64,000 nt of DNA from Tetracentron sinense (GCA_015143295.1 CM026568.1:32496441-32560440), one strand, 5' to 3'; positions 35,283 through 47,335 are shown, counted from the first letter of the stretch. The notes: generated by a model not told the origin, from the letters alone. Translations and numbers: made by a program.

Positions 35283-37361
35283 ATGTCGACGATCGAGATT
35301 GGCGGCAATATCTTTGACAACTCGAAAGAGCTGGATAGGGTGAGGAAAGAGCAAGAGGACGTTCTGATGGAGATCAATAAAATCCATAAAAAGCTCCAAT
35401 CCAGTGAGTTTCTGCAACCCATGGCCAATTGATGAACTTCATTGATCTCACTTACCCTAAAATTTGATTATTGTTGTATTGATGAGATGTTTCAGTTTTG
35501 TTATAAATTTCTTGGCGTCCTGTTCTGTTCTGTTTCTTTTCCCCTAATTCTGACACTACTTATGGAAATATATTGCTCGGATGTCTTAAATATATTCAAA
35601 ACTTTGAATTTATGCACCGATTCAATTGGGGTTTGAGGTGAATTTGATGTCTGGAAGGTCTGTTCGTGCTGTTTACGTTTGGGGTTGACTCGATCATATA
35701 GATACTACTCGATACACAAATATATGAACGTCCACGAATTTGTTAGAAGATGATTACAATTTTCATCTTCTTATGTGCCTAAGAAGAAAGTGTACTGGTA
35801 TCGACACGGTATGACAATGATGCTGGCAACAAATGCTGCATTGATACACTGAGAAAAAAGAATAAATAAATTCTGCATGGATTTTTTTTTTTTTTTACTT
35901 TAACTGTGTCCAATTGCATTATTCTCTATGTGTTATCTCATAACAAGTTCTTTCTTGTTTTGTCATAAAAGAATTTATAAATTGACTATCATAAAGACAC
36001 CATCTATGAAGACTTTAATAGTATAAAAATTATGTTATAATATATATTAGAGAAATAGATCAATAATAAGCACAAAATTAATAATATAGTAAAATGAACT
36101 ATGAATTATCTCTAACCATGTCCATATCCCAGTTTCCAGTAAAAGCTGAGTCAATTGCCCGCTTCTGGTATCCTTTTCCACATCCTGTTTTGGCACTTAA
36201 GAGGCTAACATTGGGGGAAAAGGCATTCTTTTTATTCTTTCTTTTTCCATATGCTCACGTTAAAAAGTCTTACATGATGATTACTTGTCTTAATTATTTT
36301 GGAGAAATGAGTTATGATCCATTTCGCTGTGCCTATGCTATAATGAATTCATAAACTATTATTCTTACAATAGAAAATGATAAACTTGGTCCACACGAAA
36401 CCCAGCTAGACTGGTGTTGAACCAAGTAGGGAGGTTATCTCATGTCTCTAGGTCAAGGATTAGAAATACGGTTTCGGGGGATGTATCGGTCCCAACCGAA
36501 ACCTATACATATCGGTTTCGGGCGATACATATAAAATTTTCTTTTCTCTTAAATAAATCAAATTAAATTTTTTTTAAAATCAAATGAGTTATAGAAACCA
36601 AATTTGCAAAATATAAAATCATGGGAAGTGACTCAAAGACAAAATAGCAAACATAGTTACAATTACACAATGAATTCAAATATGAAACAACTAATAAACA
36701 CTACGTATCGCCCGTTTTGTATCACTATAAATATCGTATAGGGGGTAACCGAAACCTATACATATCACCAGTTTCGTATTGGTTTTGGCGATTTTTATTT
36801 TCATGCTCTAGGTTGATGCCAGGAGATTGTGAGATGATTTGTTTCAATATGGGTAAGCTTAGCAACGGAGACCTGGTGTTAGTGGTGTGGACATTGAAAG
36901 ATTCAACAATTCTTAGCTACCACATACATACGCGCGACTCTGTCACAAATGCTTGTGTCTAACCTACATTCTAAGGAATCTATAATCGTAGCACTGTGAG
37001 CAGATAAAGGGAATCAGAGATTGAAGGTTCCCACATGGTAAACATGAGCTTTTCCATAACTCTTAAGTATGTTGTTAGCATAAAACCTTTCCATTGTGAG
37101 ATAATGGTTCTTCACCTTATTGGTGTCGTAAAAGTATCCTTGAGATTCTAATCATACACATGGGCTTCTAGCTATATATGTCTTGAAGTACACCATATAT
37201 CTCACTTAACAAATCTTTAATGCTCGTGAATCGCGATGCTAGTTTAGGCACACTTTAATGTAGAGTTATGGCTAAAAGGTTTCATAGGCTTTTGCAGTGT
37301 AGTCAAGGCATCTAGGTGATTAGGCCTAGCTAGGCGAGGCTTTGCTTAGGCGATAAAAATA

Positions 37362-37399
<38 letters not shown>

Positions 37400-40300
37400 A
37401 CCTCCTAGGATTGACAATAATCTAGACAAATTAACATTTAATGTCGTAAAGCTTGAATGTAAGTCTTTCTCTGCTGTTAGTTGACTTTTTGATCATGTAA
37501 ATGAAAATATTTTTGAAGACTAATTTATGAGACTTTTTTATCTGACTTTTGGGTCTAAGAGGCCAATCTACATTAGCATCTTCTCTCTTGCTATGTCATT
37601 AGTAGTGTCCCTTTGCCTTTTCCATTTGGAGCCAGTTCATTTTTCGTCTTGGGATCATTTGGACCTTTCCTAGTTCCCTTTGTATTTTTTATCGGGTTGG
37701 CTTTCAATGTCTTTGGAGGATCCTACTTCGGTGGTTTGGGCTATGCTTCCGGGCATAGTTACCAAGTTCTCTAATTTTTTCAAAAAATCCTGAATAATAC
37801 TCGAATTTTTCTTCGAACAATTAATTAACGAAGTATTCGTGACTTTTGGAAAAAATAGCGACTTTTTCAAAATGTTGCGAATTTCGCAAATTAAACACGA
37901 ATTATTCACGAATTTTTTTTAAAAGTCCTGAATAAATATCTAATATATGAAGTATTTTTTTTTTAATATAATTTTCAAAATTTGTAATCTTATTATATAT
38001 TTCTCAATATATTGCTCGCCATTTTCCCGAATTATTGCTGAATTTTCCGAATTTTGTTGGTTTTTCTGAACTATTCCCTAGACGAATAATTCCAGAACCC
38101 CGACTTGGTAACTATGCTTCCGGGTGCTATATGTTGGTTTCTTTGGATGGAAAGAAATAGGAGTGTTTGATGGTATCACTTCTTCTAAGGAGCATGTCTA
38201 TTAGAGAAGTGGGCAGCTTCTTCTTTCTTCGCGCTCGATCAAGAAGGATTTTGAGGAAGAGGGGTTATTTTCTGTGATATTATAGTGTAGTCCCTCCCTC
38301 TTTTCATTTTGCTTCTTCTAGTAGACTAGCAACCTGCTTTTGGCCTTGTGTTTTCCTGTAGTTTTTTTTTTCTTTTCGGTTCATATCCTTTGTGAGCTTT
38401 TATAACTATTGGGTTTGTTAATTGCCTTTATTTTTACTAGCGGGTGGCACGTACGATGCACATGAGAGCGAGGGGAAGGAGTTAACGACACCCGATTGAA
38501 CTTGCTAGTGGCATGTGCAATGCACGTGAGAGCGAAGGGAAGGAGTTAACCACAGTTAATAAGAATTAAAAGGGGCACATGTTAACCCACGGGTGTGATT
38601 GAACTCTCCCGAGGTCAATCGCGATTGGCTGTGATTCTAAATAGATAGATGGCAAGGGGACAAGGGGTAGTTTAAGAATTAAAGTAAAACATTAAATCAA
38701 AGGCAAGGGTAGTTTGGGAATTAAAATAAAACATTAAATCAATGTTTTGTTTTTATATAAGGGTAATTTCGGAATTTCGGAAAATCATCTACACATGCCT
38801 CTCGCATTATAATAGTAAAGATATATCATATTGCTTTTACTGATAAAAAATGCCATTATTATTGTTGCTGTCAGGTTTTCCAATTTTCTGTTCCATATGT
38901 ATGATGGCATCATAAATCCAATCAAGCTGTGTAATCATAGCTTTAGGTGAATGTCATTATGCTTCTTGTGTACATCTTGTCAAATCTTCTTACATTATAT
39001 TTTCAAGCTACATATAATACTAGGGTTCAGGTGAATCATTTATTTACTCAGTGAGTACATGCTATATATATAATTATACGTATATGACCTTTTTCCTATC
39101 TTAATTCCATTGGTGAATTCCTCTATGACCCTTTGCATGTCAATGCAGCTCCTGAGGTGGTTGAGAAGCCTGGTGATATTACATTATCGAAGCTCAAGAG
39201 TTTATATGTTCATGCAAAAGAGCTTTCAGAAACTGAAGTAAAGTATGTCTACTCTATAACTTTGATGAATGATTGACAGATACTGATATAAGAGCATAGG
39301 GATACAATCGTGCAATTATGTTTGAATGTAAATAAGAAAGACTAGGGAGTGGAACTCTTTTGTGAAATTGGGGAATTGAGGATCTTGTAGATTTTTCATT
39401 CTTGAAGATAACACCTCTTGTTTCTGTTAGTTGTGCAGTAAATTACAGGGGTATTTTATCCAACTTTGACTCTTTACACCTTATAGCAATCCCTATTTTA
39501 TAACCTTAGTCTTTTTGACCTAACTTTGATGCTGTATTCTTCTGCAGTATTTCAAATCTGTTGGTGAGCCAACTGGATGCTCTTTTGCAGTCTGGACTTC
39601 CAGCACAAAATCGGAAAAGGATGGGTGTGTGCCAGAACTTTTGGGCCATATTTGATCGTCTTGTGAAAAGATTGTTGCTTGATGTTGAAATATGCTTCTA
39701 ATGGAAACCTTATAATGACTCCCAGCTACAAAAATCCTCAGCTTTTACAAATGTTGATTGTTATTTGTTCGGAATGACTTCCCACTACATATTCTATATG
39801 ACACTCATGTTTAGTTTAAATAATTCTGTTTATGTATGTACATATATACTTCTTGTCCTAGGGTTAAATACTAGTGTGACCCAGTATGTATGTCATTAAT
39901 TATCTAAAGAAGTCTCACTACTGATGTCTTAAATAGTTAATTGTGTATGTGATGATTGTACATGTTATATAAGAAGTCCCCTAGACTAATATTTACTTGT
40001 TTCCCCTGTTATCAACTCGCTATGGTGTAAACAATGATAAGCTAAATTATGATGTCCTGACCAGTAAATCGAGGAAGGGAACAATATCTAATACTACACT
40101 GGTACATTTCTATAGTGCAACCCTAAAACTCAGTGTTTCAGTTTCACATAAATTTTTAAAGGTGGTTGCACAATCAACAGCATGGTGTTTGATGTGTATT
40201 GGACTACTCACTAGCACATGACATACAAATGAGGATGTAACCAAGGAACTCAACATCAGCAAGTTAAAACAAACTAAAATTGGATCCCCTATAAGGTTAA

Positions 40301-43300
40301 TCAGTGTGTCCAACTAGGCCAATGGAGCAAAAGACATCTACCAAAAGGAAAATGCCTATCTAGACCGTATATTTCAATATGGTGTTATTATGATTTTTTC
40401 AAGAAATTCTATGATTCAAGTTCCTAGTACTCTTTAGCAAGGTTTACTCTTGTTAAGGTTTTGAACTGTAGATTTACATAAGTTGCAGACAGTAATGACA
40501 AAAAGAAAAATGCCTATCGAGATCAATATGGTGTTATTATGATTTTTTCAACAAACTCTATGCTTCTAGTTCCTAGTACTCTATAGTTAGGTTTACTCTT
40601 GTTAAGGTTTTAAACTGAAGATTTACATAAATTGCAGACGGTAATGACCAAAAAAAGAAACGGATGAAGGGTGATTCAGATTTTCCAAGGCTTTCTCCTG
40701 TTGTTTCCATGCGAAGCCAACTTGACATTGCTGCTAGTCGAAAGGGTGAACAGGTTTGTTATCAGTTATATAGCAGAATCATTCTGAAAGTATTTACCAT
40801 AGCATTAGAATCTACAAGTCATTTTGTGCATTTGGATGCGCTCCATTTAAAAGCGGTTGGAATGTTCATGTTGTTTGTTTGAAGAGCTCATCAAATTCCC
40901 TTTTTTTTTTTGTGGATACATATTAATTTACCCTTTTTTACTACTATGTGCAGAAATGATTGATCATGAACCAAAAACTTTTTTGTTTTACATGTATTGT
41001 AATTTTCAGGTAGCGGCTAGGGTCACTCCTGATGGAGCTGAGAAGGATGAGTGGTTTGTTGTAAAAGTAATTCATTTTCATAAAGAAACAAAAGAGTAAG
41101 TTCTGCTCCTTGCAGTTAGGAAATTATACTTCTACCTTTACTCAATACTGGAATTGGAGTACTTATAAAGTTGATTTTGAGAAGCCTGAAAAGAGCGAAT
41201 CATGTGATCCTGTACTTCTTTAATGATTCTGCTAATAAATATTTTCTGGTTATATTTTGCTTGAAAAATTATTGTATTATAATTTGCTTGAGGAAGCTAG
41301 TAATTCATTCTGGTGGTTATGTAATGTTGAGATTCTAAATACATGTGACAAATCTGGATCGAGTCTTTTCCATTCTGGTGGAGGATAGGTTTAGTCCAGT
41401 CCATAGACCCGCTCCTAGATACAAATGCTAACTTTATGATGCTAATAATCATTTTATGTTTCATCCTTGCAGTAAATATTGCTTGTATGCTTATATATGC
41501 TATAAAAATTAGAATTTGACAGATTTAGAATTGGTATTTAGTATTTATAGTAATTTTCAGTTTACTATTTGCAGTAAGTTTTTGAGTTGACTATATAGAG
41601 TTTAATAAGAGTTTTAGTTGTCTTAGAAGTTTTCTTTGGTTGCTTATTTAAGAGTCCAATTTTAGAAGATGGCTATCCCCTCTTATATATAGTGTGATAT
41701 TCTCTTTAGAGAGAATTTATGAATTCGGCTTGAAGATTGAATAAGAACATTTCTTATTGAATTGAGTTGCGGGTGCTAAACTCAGAAGATTTTATGCGGG
41801 AAGTTATTTTCCATTGCTGTTATTTCAGTGGTTTTGAACTCAGTAACAAAAACGCCATTTAAAAAAAAATCGCAAATTATTCGTGAATTATTGGATTCCC
41901 AAATTATTCCTGAATTCTTCGAATTATTCCTGAATTGTTCTCAAATTTGGCAAGAAAACTACTCATTTTGTATTTTTTTTTTTTTAAATCAAATTGTTCA
42001 GTAAAAAAAAATTCCCGATTTTTTAATAAAAAAAATATAAAAAAATCTCCAAACTTGGCCCCTGCCAAAATATTCCCGAACCCTGACTTTGTCACTATGG
42101 TTATTGAAGAAGAGATCTTCATTGTCTTTAATGGGCGGGAGGAATGAACACATGTTTGAGGGTGCGGTTCTCCCCCTAGCAAGGATTTGGATGGGAGTTC
42201 GCCACCTCATTTCAGATTGGTGCTCCATTAGGGGGATTTTGAGGACTTAGGGATTCCATCTTTGTTTTTGGTATATGAGAGCTACTGTAGCATCATATGT
42301 GAGTCATTAATTCATGTTTGTTGCTTTTTTTTCCGTCTTCTTTTTTCTCTTTTGCACTTTGCTTTTCCTGCTTTATTATAATTCTGATTACCATCATAGA
42401 ATAAAGAAAGCTCATCATTGTTGTTTGGATCATCTTTAAGCTTTGGATACCCTAGGAAGTGACTTCCAAGGCTATCGCACCCTAACATGCTATCTATGCC
42501 TAAATGCGGAAGAAAGTGTGAACCATATGCTCTTGTACTGTTTGGTAGCCTCTAGACTCTAGGCTTTTTTCTTGTCCCGCTGGGGTGTGTAGTGGGTCTT
42601 CCCGTTCTCCCTTCTGAGGTTCTTATCTAGTTGGTTTTGACAACCTTAGTGAGTGCTAAAGAAACTATTTGGACCATGTTGCCCAGTGTGATATCTTGAG
42701 CTATCTGGAAAGAGAGGAATGGTCGTATATTTGACAATTCCTACTCTCCATACCATCGTATCCTGGCACGGGTGCATGCGGCAATCGATTGTGGACTGGA
42801 GTTCATCTTCTCAGTTGGGTCAAGAAGTGAGAGATACCTTTTATCCTTAAGAAGGGAGTCGGTTGTCAATGTTATGTTTGTGTTGTTTTCCCTTCTTTCC
42901 CCTGCTTTTGACATGTTGCGCTTTTTGCTTTTAGTTTACATCTCTGTAAATTGTTTATCTCTTATTTAATATATCTGATTTATCGATAAAAAATTCTTTT
43001 TCAATCCTAACCCATTAAACCCCATCATTGATTCAGAATTTCCTTGATTATTTTGTTGGGTTGATCCTCAAGTTTAGGCCATCTTTTAATAAGATTCTTA
43101 CTTGTGATCACTTAAAATCTAGAGAATAGAGGTTAGCCAATCGATGTTTCTTGTGCCTTCAAGCGGAAGAGATGGTGGATCACTTGCTCTTGCACTACCC
43201 CATTGTAGGGGGTGATATGAGGGAACTTTTTCCTCTCCCGAGTACGGGTGGATTGGGTCTTTCCTTCTACCCTTCACATTTTCTTATCCTACTGGACCTT

Positions 43301-44648
43301 GGATAGCGAGGATAATGCGCAGAAGACAATCTGTGTAGTTCTTCCAAGGGCTATTTTGTGGGCAATACGGAAAGAGCGAAACATGCGAGTGTTTTAGGAT
43401 ACTCCATCTTCCATACAATGTATGTGTTCCCGTACCTGTCTTCTGGTCTTAGATTGGGCATCCCTTCAGCAGGAGAGGGAGGATTTGAGAGCTTAGTGTT
43501 TGTATTTTGATGTTCTAGTTTTCTCTGCTGTTTTTGGGTTTACACCCTTGTAAACTTTTTTCTGTAGCTCCCTTTTCTTTCATTTATATTATTTCTCTCA
43601 TTATCGATCGAAAAAAAGTTGTAGGCCATTACTTTCGCATCTACATCAATTAGTCACTGTACATATCATTTATTGTTGATAGTATACTTTTTTTTACTAT
43701 ACTACTAGCATGTCTTCTTTCATGTTAAAATCCATTTTCTTTTTGTTTATTAAGATAAAAGAATGTATCTATATGCAGATTTGAAGTACTTGACGAGGAA
43801 CCTGGTGATGATGAAGAGGGTGGTGGCCCAAGGTAGCCTTTGTTTATGTATTATGATTTCATTTGGATGGTGCTGGATTGGTTTTTGTTTATTTTTTATT
43901 TTTCTGTCTTTTTCTTTTATGCATTTTCTCTTTTTCTTTTTATTTTTCTTTCCCTATATATATATATATATATATATATATGTTTTTTTTTTTCCCTTCT
44001 AGTTTTGCCTTTTCGTACTTTGTGTTACAATTTACATGTTGTACATATACTCATGCAGAGACTATTATGTGGGAATTCCCTTTTTGGTTTGGTAATATGC
44101 AAAAAAAAAAAAAAAAAAAAATCGGCTGGTAGAAGTTTTTTAGTTGGTTTTGAAAAAGGGAATCTGTATACTTATATTTCTGATGCTGAAATCACTTTGA
44201 AAGTCACTTGATTTACAGGAGTAACCAAATCATGTATACTTTTTTTTTTAATCAGTATAGCCAAATCATGTCTACTTGTATCTATTTGGAGGTGTTTGGT
44301 TACTGCTGTAAGTCTACTCGGAAGCAGACCTTCTTTCAAATGAAAATAATTCTAAGAATTTTGGGAATTCATTTAATTTTGTTTCTACCTGCTTGAAGTG
44401 CCTCTTTTAGGCCTTCGTTACTGTAAAATTGCTCCACTATCATTTAAGACGTGAAAGCAAATGAACGGTTATTTTGTTTGCAAGAAAGAAAGTCTATTCA
44501 CTCATATACTTGTACTAGTAACAAATAACCCCTTACTGCAGTACATCATACCTAGACTATGATAACATAATGAAACTTTATTTTCTTAACCTTACTGCAG
44601 TATCATACCTCGACTCTGATAACATAATGAAACATTGAAACAACCACA

Positions 44649-44704
<56 letters not shown>

Positions 44705-46065
44705 TTCGATTGCTAAGACAATCACAAATATTTGAAAATAATTGTAATTGTACTGATGTGAAAATGGGTCTTCGCGATGGGAAGGATGAAGCAAAGAATT
44801 TTGCGGTGCTGAGTGACGACCTAACTCTTGAGTCAAGGCAAGGAAGAAGCAAAGAGCAACCACACTCCGGTTTGGAGTTGGAGATATTCCCAATTATGTT
44901 CATCCATATTTGTTTCTCTGTTTCTTTAGTTTCTTGAAAAGTTTCACTTCACAAGTTCTACACAATTCTGGAGTCACTATGTGCGAGGGTTCTATATTTT
45001 GTTTATATACAATTTTACGTGGATTACTGATGGCTAAACTTATGGAAGTGATTTTGATCATGCCATTGTTTGTTCTTCCAATCTGTAGTTAAATGCATGG
45101 GATAGAAGGTAGGGGTCTTGACTTGTGATTTTGGTTTGTAACACTTTTTTGGTCAAGTATGGACTGAACTTCACCTACTGAAGAAGGTGATCTTTTTGCT
45201 ACTTTCAGAAAGTACAAGCTGCCCATGCAACGTATTATTCCTTTTCCAAAGCAGAGTGATCCTTCTAGTGCACCAGATTTCCCAACTGGGAAAGATGTTT
45301 TGGCGGTTTATCCCGGAACAACTGCATTATATAAAGCAACTGTAGTCAATCCCCATCGAAAGGTAACAATACATATATCTATTTTGAGTACCATGTCCAA
45401 ATTATCATATATTCTTCCTGGTCAAATATGTTTCAATAACTGCACTGTCAAACTGACTATTAATTGCATTTTTCATGTTGTGGGGGGCTCTATTTTGCAA
45501 ATATTCAGAGGAAGACTGACGAGTAAGTTGCTTTCCCTCTAGTTATGATGAACACATCCTTTGTCTTGGTCCCTGCTTTTAACATTTGAAACAAAAATAT
45601 ACTTGATAAATCAGTTGAATGGGCTATTTAAAATCTCAATATCTTTTATTTGGAAGCTATTAATTCAGTAACAGAGCTTATTTTTCTCGCTAAAATGCAA
45701 ACAAAGCTTTTCACTATCTACATAGCCCCTATTGTAACTGTCTGGAGGGCCCGATTACTTTTTTAATGGTCACATTGTAGTTTTAGTTCATCTTATTCTT
45801 GTTATCCATGGATCTACTTGCTGGTTCTCCTCCTTTATATACTTTAGGTTCATGAAATCTTCCTCATAAATGAATTTGTTGTGGGTATATTATCACATGC
45901 ATATTCATGGTTGCTTGTGGGAATTGAAAGTGACTTCAATGTGTTTTGCTCGTCTTGGGCAGTTATTTGCTGGAATTTGATGATGATGAAGAAGATGGAT
46001 CTTTACCTCAGAGGACAGTACCCTTCCACAATGTGGTTCCACTGCCAGATGGGCATCGCCAGTGA
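35283..46065 (+). CDS. SGF29: SAGA-associated factor 29 (SGF29)
   Basis: Nine exons, 272 aa: 35283-35403, 39149-39242, 39548-39624, 40638-40753, 41010-41095, 43779-43832, 45209-45362, 45509-45522, 45963-46065. All introns are GT-AG; the total is 819 nt. SGF29 is the histone-acetyltransferase-module subunit of SAGA that reads H3K4 methylation. The N-terminal part (KELDRVRKEQEDVLMEINKI, about 15-40) is a likely coiled coil. The C-terminal half from about 137 (VAARVTPDGAEKDEWFVVKV, LDEEPGDDEEGGG, GKDVLAVYPGTTALYKATVV, YLLEFDDDEEDG) is the tandem Tudor domain (PF07039). It ends LPDGHRQ, as in other plant members. Exon 8 is a 14-nt microexon. Intron 1 (3.7 kb) and intron 5 (2.7 kb) are swollen by transposons. 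A duplicated acceptor lies in intron 3. Confidence 0.97.
36446..36813. mobile_element. hAT-like MITE in SGF29 intron 1
   Basis: Element 36454-36805 lies between perfect 8-bp repeats CTCTAGGT (36446-36453 and 36806-36813). Subterminal repeats 'accgaaacctatacatatc' occur on both sides (about 36497 and 36750). Interior AT-rich and non-coding. Confidence 0.8.
37363..37396. repeat. TA microsatellite in SGF29 intron 1
   Basis: An uninterrupted (TA)n run of about 32 bp. Confidence 0.9.
37746..38124. mobile_element. MITE of the 'CATAGT...ACTATG' family (copy 2), nested in the LINE
   Basis: Element 37754-38116 has perfect ends CATAGTTACCAAGT and ACTTGGTAACTATG. A perfect 8-bp target duplication CTTCCGGG flanks it (37746-37753 and 38117-38124). 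The interior has short inverted repeats built from 'cgaattattc'. The 8-bp duplication suggests hAT. Confidence 0.9.
38437..38821 (-). mobile_element. Non-autonomous Helitron (family 1, copy A)
   Basis: The minus strand starts TCTTTACTATTATAATG at 38821, preceded by A, and ends CCACCCGCTAG at 38437, followed by T. That gives the A/TC...CTAG/T borders of Helitrons with no target duplication. The 3' end is present twice: a second end lies at about 38503 ('cttgctagtggcatg'). 'cgattggctgtgattctaaa' and 'gagttaaccacagttaataa' lie inside. It is inserted in the LINE. Confidence 0.85.
40348..40652 (+). repeat. ~150-bp tandem duplication copying the SGF29 exon 4 splice acceptor
   Basis: Copy 1 (about 40348-40504) and copy 2 (about 40505-40652) share 'tatggtgttattatgatttt', 'gtttactcttgttaaggttt' and the acceptor region. 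Copy 1 ends ttgcagacagtaatgac; copy 2, the one used for SGF29, ends ttgcagacggtaatgac. The duplication therefore includes the last part of intron 3 and the first 15-20 nt of exon 4. Confidence 0.92.
41832..42109. mobile_element. MITE of the 'CATAGT...ACTATG' family (copy 3), SGF29 intron 5
   Basis: The left end is ctcagtaacaaaaacg, the right end ctgactttgtcactatg (about 41840-42100). Flanks gttttgaa and gttattgaa are close to an 8-bp duplication. Inside are repeated 'aattattcctgaatt' blocks, as in copies 1 and 2. Confidence 0.65.
42420..43000 (+). mobile_element. L1-type LINE 3' fragment
   Basis: Zinc-finger/RVT C-terminal homology: LCLNAEESVNHMLLYC, then a frame change, then AIWKERNGRIFDNSYSPYHR and ILARVHAAIDCGLEF. 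It ends 'tctgatttatcgataaaaaa' near 42992. Non-functional. Lies within SGF29 intron 5. Confidence 0.85.
43020..43615 (+). mobile_element. Second L1-type LINE 3' fragment, in tandem with the first
   Basis: Homology reads RCFLCLQAEEMVDHLLLH and, after stops, AILWAIRKERNMRVF. It ends 'ctctcattatcgatcgaaaa' near 43610. It follows the previous LINE fragment directly and in the same orientation, but the sequences differ, so these are separate insertions or family members. Confidence 0.8.
43954..43982. repeat. TA microsatellite in SGF29 intron 6
   Basis: (TA)n flanked by T-rich DNA. Confidence 0.9.
44102..44121. repeat. Poly-A tract in SGF29 intron 6
   Basis: A 20-nt A run, perhaps a retroposon tail; no target duplication was identified. 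Confidence 0.7.
44651..44702. repeat. TA microsatellite, about 25 units, SGF29 intron 6
   Basis: The longest uninterrupted dinucleotide run in the window. It produces false open frames of repeated Ile-Tyr on both strands. Confidence 0.95.
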
Positions 46066-46890
46066 CTTCCACATCTATAAATATATATGTTATTTGTACT
46101 TTTATCTTTTGAAATTACTGTTCCGGATCATGAACCCTGACCTTTGATGTGCCCTATGTATGTCTTTTTGTATAATAACTGAATACTATGTTATGTTCCT
46201 TGTATGATATTACATTTTCTCTCCTCTCTAGATTTGGTGTTGAACTTGTATCATTTTTCGCCTCTTTCTTTTCTTTTGTTCTTATTTGATTATTATCTAT
46301 GCTGTTTGATATATTTCTTATAGTAGAAAGAGAGCTGTGAGTTTGATTCTTTAAACGGGAGATCTACCATTAGCAAACTGCATTAGTTATAATGCTATGG
46401 ACATGCAGGACACTCTAACCATCCAGTGGGTCTCATCTAGGCCGATCACCAACAATAGTCAACCCGATCTGGATGCCTGTTCCTAGTTTGATTGCTGGGA
46501 GATTCTAAATGCTGGTCTGATGATTCCACCCCTCCCTCGTTTGGACCTTTTCCCCATCCCCATAATTAACTGGCGAGCTTATTTCCAGTCTTACACCTAC
46601 TGTTAGATGGTTAAGATTGTCTTTTTGCCTAGGATATGGATACTGTTAGATGGGGGAAGCAAAACTTGCCCATTAGGGTGGTTGAGTGAGATATCTACCT
46701 GTTCGAAAACCTAGAACAGATACTAACAGGGTTGCGGATCGTGAACAAACAAAAAAGTCATTGGGCAACACATACTTCTCCAATGCCACGTGCCGTGCCG
46801 TCTAATGCTGCCATAGAAGAGTTTTTATTTTTCGGTGGGTCATCAGACATCACTCATCGATGAGATTAATTGAATGGTATAGATCCAATA
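46066..46890. other. SGF29 3' flank
   Basis: It contains the SGF29 3'UTR (no unambiguous polyadenylation signal can be chosen) and unassigned sequence. No gene recognised. Confidence 0.4.
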
Positions 46891-46894
46891 GTTT

Positions 46895-47335
46895 GCGTCC
46901 GAATGCTTGGTAGACTTCAAAGATAAAAATGTGGGTTGGAAATGACCTTCCACCATGAAATCTCCACTTGCCTCAGGCAGGCCCATCCTTAGCACCTGTA
47001 CCAATATCAAACTGGTCATAGCCAGCATCTGCATTTGCTATGTCAGAATGTGAAGGAAAACCCAAACAAATCCTTTTGAGTTCTCAAGGCCCTTTTGAAT
47101 TTTTACCTGGATGATATGGATTTGGTGGCAAGGAACGACCTATACTTTCATTCTCCTCGTGTGAATGAAGAAAAGGGTCCATGAAAAGCTCCCTCGCAAA
47201 CAACCGCTCAGAAGCATTTGCATACATTTTTTAATAAATTCTGTAACTCCAGGATCCATTCCATCACCTCCCCCAAAACCAAGACGAGGATCGAGAAGCC
47301 CCTCTAATGGGTACCAATGACTTAAGGAACTTTCC
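46895..47335 (-). pseudogene. Partial duplicate of WNK exons 6-7
   Basis: It matches 51640-52110 of the WNK gene downstream on the same strand, across coding and intron sequence. Exon 6 remnant: GMDPGVTEFIKKCMQMLLSG, where the real gene has [20 protein letters not shown]; a frameshift follows. The short intron is kept, ending 'ttctgacatagcaaa'. Exon 7 remnant: GLPEASGDFMVEG. The 5' part of exon 6 is deleted. Retention of the intron shows a DNA-level duplication, not a retrocopy. No kinase core is present, so no function is expected. Confidence 0.92.

Larger units (their letters stand above)
37540..38850 (+). mobile_element. L1-type LINE 3' fragment with two nested insertions
   Basis: Reverse-transcriptase C-terminal homology reads through 'tcatttttcgtcttgggatc' and then, after the nested MITE, AICWFLWMERNRSVFDGITS. 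The tail is 'ctttgtgagcttttataact', a pause for the Helitron, then 'tattgcttttactgataaaa' at about 38826-38848. Rejoining across both insertions restores the usual LINE 3' end with its 'atcgataaaaaa'-type terminus. Stops show it is dead. Confidence 0.8.

Noticed and set aside
44592-44937. Open frames of about 100 codons on both strands
   Set aside because: They are created by the TA microsatellite (repeated Ile-Tyr) inside SGF29 intron 6.
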